A DNA stretch of 64,000 bases from Lachnospiraceae bacterium (GTDB lineage: Bacteria > Bacillota > Clostridia > Lachnospirales > Lachnospiraceae). A model generated the notes under the pieces. It had not been told where the DNA came from. It ran no database searches and was given only the letters and a program-made list of their open reading frames with translations. Shown piece after piece: positions 7,110 to 16,109 of this stretch (position 1 is the first letter of the stretch; the number at the start of each line of letters is the position of its first letter). The DNA is taken from contig VSNG01000010.1 in assembly GCA_009774175.1 (NCBI GenBank), positions 1 through 64,000 of the forward strand. Reading direction: 5' to 3'. The position numbers and the translations under genes are program-made.

Positions 7110-9461
7110 ATGTTGGAATTGATTATTGTTATTTGGCCGGCAATACTGGCGCTTTTTGTATATCGGCGCACGTATCGGGAGTTTGACTGGAAAAAAGCGT
7201 CAGTCTATGGTTTGGGTTATACGGCTGTAGTTAATTTTTGTATCCTTGCCGGATTAAAGCTGATTGGTATGCAGAAGTTTAATCTTTTTGAGATGAGCGC
7301 GAGGTTTAAAATCAAATGGATACTTTTAGAGCTTGTGTTATCTGCATTGCTTACATGGATTATCAGAAATATCCGTATCACAGATCGGACTGTATTAAAA
7401 CAAATTCTGCAAAGCCTTTTTCCCCCTACACTCTTTTTTGTTGTCACCTATGCAGTTTTTACCCCCAGTTCCCTGTTTCTTGGAAATATAAAAGAGTTTT
7501 CGCTTCATTACAGTAAGATTGTACCTGTCTTACTTGTCATGACGCTGTTCCTTTTTGCCGGCATATATTTTATTGCAATCTGGCTGGTACGGGAGAAAGC
7601 ATTGCCCTTTTATATCGCTCTTATTTTTGGCATTACCGCGGGCGCATATATACAAAGTAATTTTTTAAACGCCAAGCTGCCGATTCTGGATGGGGCGCTG
7701 GTCAGATGGGAGGAGTATCGCACGGAAAATGTGATAAGCGCTCTTATTTGGATTCTCTGTTTGGTTGTTGCTTTTGCCGCCGCTTTTTTCGGAAAAAAGA
7801 AATTTATAAAGGGAATCAAATATATATCTTATTTTTTCAGCGCTGTACAGCTGGCGTCTCTGATTGCCCTGATTATTATGAACCCGTTGGATCATGATGC
7901 GTCTTATGGATTTTCCAAAGACGGGGAATTTACAGTCGGCTCACAGGAGAATATTATTATTTTTATTATAGATACGTTACAGGAAGATGTGCTGGAAGAG
8001 TATCTTGCGTCGGAGGCTTATGAGCAGGATGGTACGCTGGAGGATTTTACCGTCTTTGATAACGCGGTATCCGGAGGCGCGCCTACAGCCGTAGCCCTAT
8101 CCCTTTTTATGACAGGAAGCGAATATGATCCCGCCTTGCCTTTTCATGAATATGAGAAGGAGGCATGGGAGGAAACGAATTTGTATGATGAGCTGCACGA
8201 AAACGGATACGATGTTCGTCTCTACTCTACTCCAGTCAATATTTCTGGTTTTTCGGAGGGTGTTTTTGATAATTATGCTTCCATCGGAGACAGCTGGATT
8301 GATGACTATGCCGGATTTGGCAGTTCTCTCTACCAGCTGGTAAATTATTTGTTGATGCCTCAGTTTTTGAAACAGTCCTTCTGGCTGTCTACAGAAACGC
8401 TTCTGTATCATATTGATAACATTGATTATAAATTGGACGAGGTTTATTTTCATAACGATTTTGCAGCCGCCGGGGAAAAGCTGCGTACTGACTATGAAAA
8501 AGCATTTCGCATGTATCATTTTAACGGACTTCATCCGCCCTACAGTATGACGGAAGATTTTGAGAGAGTATGGTCTTTTGGCGTTGCGGAGCAGACTGTC
8601 CTTCGGGGTGATATGAGAATTATCTATTCTTATATCAAGGAAATGAAGCGGCTTGGCGTATACGATAACAGCACCATTATCATTGCCGGTGATCACGGGC
8701 GGCATTCTCACGACAATCCGGAAACCAATCCTGCGGTTTTGATCAAGCTGCCGATGGAAAAGCATGAGCTGGCATTTAAATCTGCGCCCATCCATTTCAG
8801 AAATATCGGCGCTACTCTGGCAAGTACTTTTCTGGATGATTATTCCGCTTACGGCCCGTCCGTATATGATATTACGGATGAAAGTGATGTGGAGAGAAGA
8901 CATACCATCGACAAATCCATTATGCTGCGCAATAACCTGAAAGGTTATGACGAAACCTTGGAGTATTGCAGAATTATTGTTAATGGCCATGCCGGCGATT
9001 GGGATTACCAGCTTTGGAATCCTTATGAGATAAACCGTATTGATTATCACACAGGGGAAGTCATTGATTTTACTTCCGATAATGCATATGCGGATCAGAT
9101 CAGCTATCGTCTTTATAAGGAAAACGGCGGGGCGACGGCCAGCAATGAGCTCAGTATATGTTTCCATCTGGAAGAGCAGATAAACACGGATCCGGAATTA
9201 CATTTTATATATTCCGGCCTCTATAACGATACGCAGAAGATACGTGTATACGCCGGTGACAGGAAGGTGGAAAATGTGGTCTGCACCCATGATGATATTG
9301 GAAAGGAAATGACAGTTACCATACCGGGAGACTGTGTGGAGAACGACCTTCTTGTGATACGCATGGTATTTCCAAACGCAGTTACGCCAAACCAATTGGA
9401 CAGAAACAATCCCGATACGCGCGTGCTGTCCGTAACCTTTGATTCCATGTGGCTGAAATAA
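7110..9461 (+). CDS. membrane sulfatase-domain protein, LTA-synthase-like
   Basis: This protein of about 783 residues has seven or so N-terminal membrane helices (about 1-270). An extracytoplasmic alkaline-phosphatase/sulfatase fold follows, with IIIFIIDTLQEDV (metal-binding Asp, about 285) and IIIAGDHGRHSHDNPETNPAVLIKLP (about 530-555). The C-terminal tail is beta-rich. This is the layout of lipoteichoic acid synthases and phosphoglycerol or phosphoethanolamine transferases. The usual nucleophilic Thr/Ser would lie in the GGAPTAVALS segment. The reading frame stays open back into the tRNA, but the ATG at 7110 with GAAAGG upstream is the only sensible start. The exact polymer is unknown, and it may share a surface-polymer role with the phosphonate cluster at 52-59 kb. 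Confidence 0.85.
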   Translation: MLELIIVIWPAILALFVYRRTYREFDWKKASVYGLGYTAVVNFCILAGLKLIGMQKFNLFEMSARFKIKWILLELVLSALLTWIIRNIRITDRTVLKQILQSLFPPTLFFVVTYAVFTPSSLFLGNIKEFSLHYSKIVPVLLVMTLFLFAGIYFIAIWLVREKALPFYIALIFGITAGAYIQSNFLNAKLPILDGALVRWEEYRTENVISALIWILCLVVAFAAAFFGKKKFIKGIKYISYFFSAVQLASLIALIIMNPLDHDASYGFSKDGEFTVGSQENIIIFIIDTLQEDVLEEYLASEAYEQDGTLEDFTVFDNAVSGGAPTAVALSLFMTGSEYDPALPFHEYEKEAWEETNLYDELHENGYDVRLYSTPVNISGFSEGVFDNYASIGDSWIDDYAGFGSSLYQLVNYLLMPQFLKQSFWLSTETLLYHIDNIDYKLDEVYFHNDFAAAGEKLRTDYEKAFRMYHFNGLHPPYSMTEDFERVWSFGVAEQTVLRGDMRIIYSYIKEMKRLGVYDNSTIIIAGDHGRHSHDNPETNPAVLIKLPMEKHELAFKSAPIHFRNIGATLASTFLDDYSAYGPSVYDITDESDVERRHTIDKSIMLRNNLKGYDETLEYCRIIVNGHAGDWDYQLWNPYEINRIDYHTGEVIDFTSDNAYADQISYRLYKENGGATASNELSICFHLEEQINTDPELHFIYSGLYNDTQKIRVYAGDRKVENVVCTHDDIGKEMTVTIPGDCVENDLLVIRMVFPNAVTPNQLDRNNPDTRVLSVTFDSMWLK

Positions 9462-9539
9462 AATAATCCCATATCTTCCTTTTTTGTATAAAGTAAAACG
9501 CAGGTGGAAGAATGATAGTGACAGAAAGGAAGAGAACCT

Positions 9540-10706
9540 ATGGGATTGGTTAAAAAAGAGTTTCTTAATTATATGAAAAAGTTTGACGACTGTCCTTTTG
9601 AAATGGAAATAGAGGGCGAAAGAAATCTGATCGGAACAGGCGATCCCGCCTTTTCGGTCATTTTTCATAAAACACCGTCGATGGCCGATCTGACGGCCAG
9701 CACTTCCGTAGCGCTGGGAGAGGCGTATATGGATGGAAGTATTGAAATAAAGGGAGATTTGTATGAAACGCTTCTACTATTTTTAAGACAGCTTGAGAGG
9801 TTTTCCATGGATCATAAAAAAATGAGAAAAATACTTGATACTTCAAAGTCTAAAAAGAATCAGAAGAAAGAGGTTTCTTCTCACTATGATCTGGGAAATG
9901 ATTTTTACAGGCTGTGGCTTGACTCTACTATGAGCTATTCCTGCGGTTATTTTCATAATTCCGAAGATACGCTTTATCAGGCCCAGCAAAATAAAGTCGA
10001 TTATATCCTGAAAAAGCTGTGTCTTAAAAAGGATATGAATTTGCTGGATATCGGCTGCGGGTGGGGATTTCTGTTGATTGAGGCCGCGAAAAAATACGGC
10101 ATACGGGGAACAGGGATTACGCTGAGCAGTGAGCAGTATTCAGAATTTCAGGAGAGAATCAGAAAAGAAAATCTGGAAGACAGGCTGGAAGTAAGGCTGA
10201 TGGACTATCGGGATCTGCCGGATTATGGTCGTGCATTTGACAGAGTGGTAAGTGTGGGAATGATAGAGCATGTGGGAAGGGGCAATTACGAAGAGTTCAT
10301 ACAGTGTGTTAAGTCGATAATGAAACCGGGCGGCCTGTTCCTGCTCCATTATATCAGCGCGTTAAAAGAGTATCCGGGGGATGCGTGGATTAAGAAGTAT
10401 ATTTTTCCGGGCGGCGTAATACCCAGCCTGCGGGAAATTTTGCATATCGCGGGGGAGGAGCAATTTTATACGATAGACGTGGAAAGCCTGCGCCGCCACT
10501 ACAATAAAACATTACTGTGCTGGTATCGAAATTTTCTGGATCATCGAAAAGAGACCACAGCCATGTTTGACGAGCGGTTTGCCAGGATGTGGGAGCTGTA
10601 CCTGTGCGCCTGCGCCGCCGCTTTTATGAACGGGATCGTGGATCTGCACCAGATCCTCTTTACCAATGGGATAAATAATGAACTGCCCATGACGAGGTGG
10701 TATTGA
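9540..10706 (+). CDS. cfa: cyclopropane-fatty-acyl-phospholipid synthase family methyltransferase
   Basis: This 388-residue SAM-dependent enzyme has an N-terminal lipid-binding region (about 1-110). The class I methyltransferase core follows, with LLDIGCGWGFLLIEAAKKYG (about 167), then GITLSSEQ, VSVGMIEHVG and a conserved FPGG (KKYIFPGGVIPSL). These are hallmarks of CfaS, which transfers a methylene group to unsaturated phospholipid acyl chains in the membrane. The start follows AGAAAGGAAGAGAACCT. It converges on the D,D-carboxypeptidase gene with only four bases between the stops. Confidence 0.94.
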   Translation: MGLVKKEFLNYMKKFDDCPFEMEIEGERNLIGTGDPAFSVIFHKTPSMADLTASTSVALGEAYMDGSIEIKGDLYETLLLFLRQLERFSMDHKKMRKILDTSKSKKNQKKEVSSHYDLGNDFYRLWLDSTMSYSCGYFHNSEDTLYQAQQNKVDYILKKLCLKKDMNLLDIGCGWGFLLIEAAKKYGIRGTGITLSSEQYSEFQERIRKENLEDRLEVRLMDYRDLPDYGRAFDRVVSVGMIEHVGRGNYEEFIQCVKSIMKPGGLFLLHYISALKEYPGDAWIKKYIFPGGVIPSLREILHIAGEEQFYTIDVESLRRHYNKTLLCWYRNFLDHRKETTAMFDERFARMWELYLCACAAAFMNGIVDLHQILFTNGINNELPMTRWY

Positions 10707-10710
10707 TCAG

Positions 10711-12213
10711 CTAAAAATCAAAATCATCAAAATCCGTGCGTATGGAGGAACGACGGCGTTGTTTGCGCTTCACCCGGTTATTTCTGCGCTTGGCGGTTCT
10801 GCCATTGGCAATCAGGGCATGAATCATAAATATGGCGATAACTACGGCAGCGAGAATCAGAATACCCAGCAGAACTTTTTTAATATTAATAAATATGGTG
10901 TCCTGCGATTGTTCCTGCTTCGCTTCCGGCTCAACCTTTTCCACGCTTACGTCTGAGGAGGTCATGTTTGAGTCAAATTCATAAGTGGAGGCATTGTCGG
11001 TAGCCAGATTTAAATAGGCGTTTCCCACATACATGCCATGATAGGAATATTCTATTCCGGCAACGCGGTTTTCGTCTGACAGGCTGTAATCAATTTCCGA
11101 ATCCAGATCCTGGAAGGTAACAGTATTAGGGATGATCACATAACTGTCTGTATCTATGGAGAAAATGGGCTTGGAGCTTCCGAAAACGTCGTCCCCGATC
11201 TGCAAAAAGCCGGTGGATTCAATAGTATATTTTTTTTCGTTTTCAGAAATATTCAATACCTGAAAATTCTGAAAGCCATAGTCAAACAGTTCTGCGGTGT
11301 CCGTAAACTGATCGGGAGATTCCTCCTTAAGTACAACGCAGACAAGCCGCATGCCGTTTTGTTCTGCGCATGTGACAAGCGTCTGCCGGGAGTTGTCCGT
11401 GTATCCTGTTTTGCCGCCAAGAATACCGTCGTAGGGAATTTCGCCGTTAATAAGCTGGTGCTTATTTTTTTTATAAAAGTCGTCAGGCTGAGTAGGTGTA
11501 GGTTCAAAGTGGTGACGGTCTGTATTGCTGATTTTACAGAGCATTTCATTTCGAAAAAAATAGCTGGAAATCAGCGCCAGATCGTAGGCGCTTGTATAAT
11601 GCTCGGGATCATGAAGACCGTTTGTATTCATAAAATGGGTATCTGTGCATCCCATTTCCTCGGCGCGTTTATTCATCAGCGCCACAAAATCGTCAATGGA
11701 GCCGGAGACATATTCGCCGGCAGCATTGGCCGCCTCGTTGGCGGAAGCTACCATGATTCCATAGAGACATTCCTCCAGCGTAATGGATTCGCCCTCATCC
11801 ATACCCATATTGGAGCCATCTGCCGGCACGCTGAAAACGGCCTCGTGACTAAATTCTACCATGTCGTCCAGACTACCGTTCTCCATGGCAAGGAGTGCGG
11901 TCATAATTTTTGTGGTACTTGCGGGATAAAGTCGTTCGTGAATATTTTTGGAGTAAAGGATCACGCCCGTATTGGCGTCCATAAGGATGGCGGCCTGCGC
12001 GCCAATCTGGGGGCCTGCGGGCCAGTTGTCGATTTCGTTGGACTGTATGGGCAGCGCCTTGCGGGCTTCAACCTCTTCCTGCAATTCTTCCAGACTGGCT
12101 GCTTTTGCAGTCAGAGTATTGTTACAGAAACAGCAAAAAACCAGAAAAAAAGTAAGAAGCAGACTGATAATCCGTCTGGAGTTAAGTAGATTTTTTTTAT
12201 CAGATAAAGACAT
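10711..12213 (-). CDS. D-alanyl-D-alanine carboxypeptidase (penicillin-binding protein, S11 family)
   Basis: This is a DacF/DacA-type enzyme of about 500 residues. It removes the terminal D-Ala from peptidoglycan stem peptides outside the membrane. Near the N terminus it has a hydrophobic signal-anchor segment. The catalytic triad of motifs is PASTTK (SxxK), SANEAA (SxN) and GGKTGYT (KTG). A C-terminal transmembrane helix (ILGILILAAVVIAIFMIHAL) and a very basic tail follow, which is atypical because most members end with a simple amphipathic anchor. The first ATG is at 12231, but AAAGG lies between it and the ATG at 12213, so the latter is chosen. It is divergent from trmB. Confidence 0.93.
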   Translation of the reverse strand: MSLSDKKNLLNSRRIISLLLTFFLVFCCFCNNTLTAKAASLEELQEEVEARKALPIQSNEIDNWPAGPQIGAQAAILMDANTGVILYSKNIHERLYPASTTKIMTALLAMENGSLDDMVEFSHEAVFSVPADGSNMGMDEGESITLEECLYGIMVASANEAANAAGEYVSGSIDDFVALMNKRAEEMGCTDTHFMNTNGLHDPEHYTSAYDLALISSYFFRNEMLCKISNTDRHHFEPTPTQPDDFYKKNKHQLINGEIPYDGILGGKTGYTDNSRQTLVTCAEQNGMRLVCVVLKEESPDQFTDTAELFDYGFQNFQVLNISENEKKYTIESTGFLQIGDDVFGSSKPIFSIDTDSYVIIPNTVTFQDLDSEIDYSLSDENRVAGIEYSYHGMYVGNAYLNLATDNASTYEFDSNMTSSDVSVEKVEPEAKQEQSQDTIFINIKKVLLGILILAAVVIAIFMIHALIANGRTAKRRNNRVKRKQRRRSSIRTDFDDFDF

Positions 12214-12315
12214 ATTGTAAAACCTTTCCATAATTACAAGTGTATGTAAAAGTCAGCTATCTTATGAGTTAGTCCATAGATATCATACACTATTTAAGAG
12301 AAAAACTGTAGTCTA

Positions 12316-12344
12316 TTCACAAAAAATACAAATTAAGATATAAT
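12316..12344 (+). promoter_or_regulatory. sigma-A type promoter for trmB
   Basis: A -35 box TTCACA (12316-12321) and a perfect -10 TATAAT (12339-12344) are separated by 17 bases. Transcription should begin near 12351. Confidence 0.8.
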
Positions 12345-12347
12345 AGA

Positions 12348-12367
12348 CACAAGCTCGGCAGCTTGTG
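12348..12367 (+). other. 5'-leader hairpin of the trmB transcript
   Basis: CACAAGCT-CGGC-AGCTTGTG forms a perfect eight-pair hairpin with a CGGC loop. It lies at or just after the predicted transcription start and about 50 bases before the trmB start codon. There is no T-run, so it is not a terminator. It may stabilise the 5' end of the mRNA or be an operator palindrome overlapping the start site. Confidence 0.6.
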
Positions 12368-12418
12368 CACCGGGACATTTATCTGAAAGGACGCATAGAC
12401 AGAAGGAACAAAAAACAG

Positions 12419-13057
12419 ATGAGACTACGAAACGTTACCGGATCAAGAGAAGCGATTGCAAAAAGTGATTATGTGATACATAATCCGCAGGAATGTCAGG
12501 GAAAATGGCATGAGATTTTCGGGAATGATAATCCTGTGCGTATAGAGATTGGCATGGGAAAGGGGCGTTTTATTACAGAACTGGCGAGGCAGAATCCAGA
12601 CGTCAATTATGTGGGGATTGAAAAGTTTTCCAGTGTGCTGATCCGCGGGGTACAAAAGCAGGAGGAGGATCCGCTGCTGAATCTTTATTTTATACGAATG
12701 GATGCGGAGGAGATTACGTCGGTTTTCGGGACGGACGAGGTGGATCGCATTTATCTGAATTTTTCTGACCCATGGCCGAAGGACAGGCATGCCAAAAGAC
12801 GGCTTCCATCCCGTGAATTTTTGCGACGGTATGGTGAAATACTAATACCGGAGGGTGTGGTTGAATTTAAAACGGACAACAGCGATTTATTTCAGTTTGC
12901 GTTAGAGGAGCTGGAGCCGGCGGGCTGGAAAATTCTGCAAATGACGAAGGATTTACACAATGACATGCAGATGATGCAGGGTAACGTTATGACGGAGTAT
13001 GAAGAACGATTTTCCTCAAAGGGAAATCCGATTTATAAATACATTGTTACAAGATGA
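12419..13057 (+). CDS. trmB: tRNA (guanine-N7-)-methyltransferase
   Basis: This 212-residue SAM-dependent enzyme makes m7G46 in tRNA. The SAM motif is RIEIGMGKGRFI, followed by NYVGIEKFSSVL and the TrmB signature NFSDPWPKDRHAKRRL, with EFKTDNSDLF near the end. An upstream GTG (12365) keeps the frame open. MRLRNVTGSREAI at the ATG of 12419 is the normal family N terminus, and AGAAGGAA precedes it, so that start is used. It has its own promoter and a leader hairpin. Confidence 0.96.
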   Translation: MRLRNVTGSREAIAKSDYVIHNPQECQGKWHEIFGNDNPVRIEIGMGKGRFITELARQNPDVNYVGIEKFSSVLIRGVQKQEEDPLLNLYFIRMDAEEITSVFGTDEVDRIYLNFSDPWPKDRHAKRRLPSREFLRRYGEILIPEGVVEFKTDNSDLFQFALEELEPAGWKILQMTKDLHNDMQMMQGNVMTEYEERFSSKGNPIYKYIVTR

Positions 13058-13115
13058 AATGAAACAGGGAGTTTGCGGATAATCCGCGTCAAAAAGAGAA
13101 AGAGAGGATATGCAG

Positions 13116-13433
13116 ATGGAGTACAAATTTACGGCTGATAATTTTGAAAGCGAGGTTTTGAAATCAGAAGTTCCCGTGCTGGTGGATTTTTATGCGGACT
13201 GGTGCGGCCCCTGTAAGATGATGGCGCCGGTGATCGCACAGCTTGCCGAAAAGTATGAAGGTAAAGTGAAAGTGGGGAAATGCAATATAGACGAGGAAGA
13301 CGGACTTGCCAGAGTACACCGGGTGATGAATATCCCCAATATGAAAGTCTTTGTAAAAGGGGAGGTTGTTGGAAATATTGTAGGCGCCGTTTCTCAGGAT
13401 GTGCTGGAGGCGGAATTAAAGAAAGTGCTGTAG
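13116..13433 (+). CDS. trxA: thioredoxin
   Basis: This is a 105-residue thioredoxin with the redox motif WCGPCK (about 29-34). It has the preceding VDFYADW strand and a cis-proline (MNIPNMKVF) near residue 73. It reduces protein disulfides in the cytosol. Two ATGs lie six bases apart. AGAGG is better spaced from the second (13116), so that start is preferred. The usual Thr after the cis-Pro is Asn here, a conservative oddity in this otherwise ordinary protein. It lies 52 bases after trmB. Confidence 0.95.
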   Translation: MEYKFTADNFESEVLKSEVPVLVDFYADWCGPCKMMAPVIAQLAEKYEGKVKVGKCNIDEEDGLARVHRVMNIPNMKVFVKGEVVGNIVGAVSQDVLEAELKKVL

Positions 13434-13603
13434 CGTAACAGAAAAGATCAGGCAGATTTTCCTATAGGGGAACTGCTTTATATGCGCAGGACGGCATTTT
13501 TATCATCATGGCGGTCTGTTGGTGGGCGGCCGGGCGGAGGAAAAGCCGCTGGAGCTTTTGACTTCGGAGTAAGAAGCGGCGTATTTTGTGATTTATATTA
13601 TAC

Positions 13604-13635
13604 AGAGAAAAAGCCGGACATTACTGTCCGGCTTT
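13604..13635 (-). terminator. terminator overlapping the antiporter stop codon
   Basis: An eleven-pair stem, AAAGCCGGACA / TGTCCGGCTTT, has the loop GTAA that contains the antiporter's TAA stop. On the minus strand it is followed by a T-rich run. The 170 bases between the thioredoxin stop and this element show no convincing gene. Confidence 0.85.
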
Positions 13636-14805
13636 CTTTGTATCTTTGCTGTAAAGGTATTTCAGTATAATCGGCGTTGCGATGGAGGAAAACAGGATCA
13701 GCAGGATTACCGCCATAAAATAGTCGGCAGTCAGAAGGCCTGCGGCCAGTCCCTTCTGCGCAACGATCAAAGCCACTTCTCCACGGGTCATCATACCCAC
13801 ACCGATTTTTAAAGAATCAGATAAGGTGTAACGGCAGATTTTGGAGGCCAGACCGCAGCCTATAATCTTGGCCAGAAGCGCCACGATCACGAAACAGATA
13901 CAGAAGGCAAACAGGGTGGAGTCCATGGCGTCGAAATTGGTTTTCAGTCCGATACTGGCAAAAAACAACGGCCCGAAAAGCATGTAGGAGCTTACGTCAA
14001 CCTTTTGTTCTATGTAGGTATTGTCGCTCAGGTTACACAAAACGATGCCTGCAATATACGCGCCCGTAATATCCGCGATGCCAAAATATTTTTCCGCCAC
14101 ATAAGACAGGGCGAAGCAAAAGGCAAGGGCTACAATAGGAATCCGTCTTGTATGCGGATAACGGTGGTCCAGAGCCAGAAAAATCTTGAACAGTATCATA
14201 CCGCCCACGATAGCGATAAAGAAGAATATAATTGTTTTTACAATGACCATGCCCGGATGGGAATCCGGCGATTTAAATCCAATGACAAAGGTAAGCACGA
14301 TAATGCCGATGACGTCGTCGATGATGGCGGCGCTGACGATGGTTGTGCCTACTTTTGTTTTAATCTTACCCAGTTCCTGTAAAGCGGCGACAGTGATACT
14401 GACGCTGGTGGCCGTCATGATAGTGCCGATAAAGACAGCTTTGAAAAATTCTTCGCTGCCCCAGGGAGCAAAACCGTAAAATCCCATATACAAAACCGCG
14501 CCTAAAGCCAGAGGGACGAACACGCCTGTGCAGGCGATCAGGAGGGCAATGGGGCCGGTTTTGACCAGCTCTTTTAAGTCGGTTTCCAGTCCTACCTCAA
14601 ACATTAAAAGTACAACGCCGATTTCCGCCATCTGCGTGATAAAATCCGACTGGCTGACCCATCCCAGCACGCATGGGCCGACCAGAAGTCCCGCAACGAT
14701 TTGGCCCACTACCTGGGGCGCTTTGCACTTTCTCGCCATTATGCCGAAAAATTTTGCCGTAAAAATGATGATTGCCAGATCTTTTAATACTTCATAAGCT
14801 TCCAT
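13621..14805 (-). CDS. CPA2-family cation:proton antiporter
   Basis: This 394-residue integral membrane protein has about 11-12 helices and the KefB/NapA-like sodium/hydrogen exchanger fold. The early GQIVAGLLVGPCVLG and VGVVLLMFEVGLETDL-type motifs (GVVLLMFEVGLE, about 64-75) and ITGAYIAGIVL are family marks. It lacks the C-terminal TrkA-N/RCK domains of true KefB, so it is probably a simple Na+/H+ or K+/H+ exchanger. It is monocistronic on the minus strand. Its stop codon lies in the loop of its own terminator. Confidence 0.92.
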   Translation of the reverse strand: MEAYEVLKDLAIIIFTAKFFGIMARKCKAPQVVGQIVAGLLVGPCVLGWVSQSDFITQMAEIGVVLLMFEVGLETDLKELVKTGPIALLIACTGVFVPLALGAVLYMGFYGFAPWGSEEFFKAVFIGTIMTATSVSITVAALQELGKIKTKVGTTIVSAAIIDDVIGIIVLTFVIGFKSPDSHPGMVIVKTIIFFFIAIVGGMILFKIFLALDHRYPHTRRIPIVALAFCFALSYVAEKYFGIADITGAYIAGIVLCNLSDNTYIEQKVDVSSYMLFGPLFFASIGLKTNFDAMDSTLFAFCICFVIVALLAKIIGCGLASKICRYTLSDSLKIGVGMMTRGEVALIVAQKGLAAGLLTADYFMAVILLILFSSIATPIILKYLYSKDTKKAGQ

Positions 14806-14955
14806 GACTATCTCCTGAATTTTTAAATTTGTTGTTAATTGCTTTCTTCAACGTTTTCCTGTATTATCAGGAATTTGCTACATAAGAATACACCTTTTAT
14901 GGGGAAAAAACAAGTTAAATTGTATTTAAACAGAAAGTGCTATAAAAAAATGTAA

Positions 14956-15195
14956 AAGAGGGCGGCTATTTATGAAAATAGACAAGGTCAGCGGTTGGAA
15001 ATTTGGGAGAACGGGGAATTGTTGGACGTATATTACACGTTGTCTTATATCGACAGGATGTGGGGTATTATGCGAAAAGAAGCGTTTACTGAACGGATCG
15101 AGTTCTAAAGTGCAGCGGCATATACATATTACGAAAGGGGCATCATTACTTATAGCGATATAGGGATGGTGCCTGTTATTATAATGTCAAAATGA
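14956..15195 (+). pseudogene. possible remnant of a small protein gene with an in-frame stop
   Basis: One frame stays open from 14956 to 15193 except for a single TAA at 15106. Upstream of it, the frame reads a plausible soluble protein (GELLDVYYTLSYIDRMWGI). Downstream it reads YYERGIITYSDIG before TGA. There is no start codon or ribosome binding site in frame; the ATG at 14972 is in another frame and gives an unlikely Cys-rich peptide. I do not recognise the family. The rest of the 14806-15266 gap, including the antiporter upstream region, shows nothing else. Confidence 0.4.
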
Positions 15196-15266
15196 CGGCA
15201 TATTTATTGTTGGCGGCATTGTGACGGCACCTGTAATATTTGTGCAGAAAGGCATAGTGGGAGAGT

Positions 15267-15551
15267 ATGACACGGGACGAGTTATTGGATATTCTGGTGA
15301 AGGAAAGAACACAAGGCATTTTGGAAGAATTATTGAGGAACAGTGAATCATATCAGGCTGCTATGAGCGAACACGATAAAGCCTGTGAGGAATTAGAAGC
15401 GGCAGGATTAAATGGAAAACAAAAAGAAGCCGTCGATAATGCGCTGTCTACAGTCAATCATTGTATGGCGGTATATGGAGCAGCCGGATATCGGCTGGGA
15501 CTGGATGATGGGATAGAACTTGTTTGGGAGATATTAAAGTCCCGTTTATAA
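15267..15551 (+). CDS. small hypothetical protein
   Basis: This is a 94-residue, mostly helical, acidic protein without membrane segments. The layout is an N-terminal helix pair, a Glu/Ala-rich middle and a C-terminal motif AAGYRLGLDDGIELVWEIL. It loosely resembles the small DUF6809-like proteins found near mobile elements in Clostridia, but I cannot assign a family. GGGAGAG lies very close to the ATG. It sits in the worn accessory patch before tRNA-Pro. The frame of the chimeric remnant downstream overlaps its end. Confidence 0.5.
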   Translation: MTRDELLDILVKERTQGILEELLRNSESYQAAMSEHDKACEELEAAGLNGKQKEAVDNALSTVNHCMAVYGAAGYRLGLDDGIELVWEILKSRL

Positions 15552-15588
15552 GAAAGAGAAGTGTTTTCATTGCCTTTTGGAGGATTCA

Positions 15589-15796
15589 GATCAGACCCGT
15601 CTCAGATTTACGCAACAAATTTCCGGATATTGAAAAAATTGTAAATGCTGGGGAACTTGTGTATCTAAATAAAGGGACATTTAATGTCAGGATTAGCCTG
15701 GAACTTCATCGGAATATTGCTGTTTATGCGATAGAACACGGAAAAAGTTTAAACGCTGCTGTTGAAGAGGCGATAGGGAACATGGTTCGAACATAG
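15589..15796 (+). pseudogene. chimeric antitoxin remnant: Phd-like N part joined to HicB-like C part
   Basis: From about 15589 the frame reads IRPVSDLRNKFPDIEKIV and NAGELVYLNK, which is typical of the N-terminal half of Phd/YefM antitoxins. It then changes abruptly to GTFNVRISLELHRNIAVYA and EHGKSLNAAVEEAI, typical of the ribbon-helix-helix C terminus of HicB antitoxins. The Phd part has a Shine-Dalgarno (TTGGAGG) but no ATG after it: ATTCAG stands where a start would be. The frame extends back only into unrelated sequence overlapping the preceding gene. This looks like a deletion joining two antitoxin genes. No toxin gene remains nearby. Confidence 0.7.
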
Positions 15797-15819
15797 ATAG
15801 AAAACAAATAATGCCAGGC

Positions 15820-15859
15820 AAAAAGAAAACACCAGATTTTCAACAAACCTGATGTTTTC
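15820..15859 (-). terminator. terminator downstream of tRNA-Pro
   Basis: On the minus strand GAAAACATCAG pairs with CTGGTGTTTTC (one wobble) around a loop and is followed by TTTTTG. It lies 15 bases after the tRNA-Pro gene. Confidence 0.85.
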
Positions 15860-15873
15860 ACCTAAACTTTCAG

Positions 15874-15947
15874 TCGAAGCGACAGGATTTGAACCTGCGA
15901 CCTCTGCGTCCCGAACGCAGCGCTCTACCAAACTGAGCCACGCTTCG
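15874..15947 (-). tRNA. tRNA-Pro (anticodon CGG)
   Basis: On the minus strand the acceptor CGAAGCG/CGCTTCG pairs perfectly. The D arm is GCTC...GAGC and the anticodon stem CTGCG/CGCAG holds the loop TTCGGGA, giving CGG. The T arm is GCAGG-TTCAAAT-CCTGT with a G-T pair. The discriminator is A and no CCA is encoded. It borders a patch of decayed genes, consistent with tRNA-adjacent gain and loss, though no attachment-site duplication is visible. Confidence 0.96.
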
Positions 15948-16109
15948 ATTTAGAACAATTATGATCATACACATTTTTGGCAGGATTGTCAACGTTTCTT
16001 CTCATGATCTTTAAAACTTTTATTGAAAAGATGTCAGCAGGCTCATAAAATAGAGGTAAGAACTGATTTAAGATTGAAATAAAACAGCGTAGACGAAGAG
16101 GTATTTATT

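Noticed and set aside
8097..9167. A 356-codon minus-strand frame opposite the sulfatase gene
   Set aside because: The plus-strand sulfatase has clear family motifs and a ribosome binding site; the opposite frame has none.
13482..13670. A 62-codon frame between thioredoxin and the antiporter
   Set aside because: It runs through the antiporter terminator into the antiporter gene on the opposite strand and has no protein-like composition.
14972..15163. A 63-codon frame with ATG in the antiporter to tRNA-Pro patch
   Set aside because: The peptide is Cys/Arg-rich and unlike a protein; another frame over the same bases reads a more plausible, broken protein.
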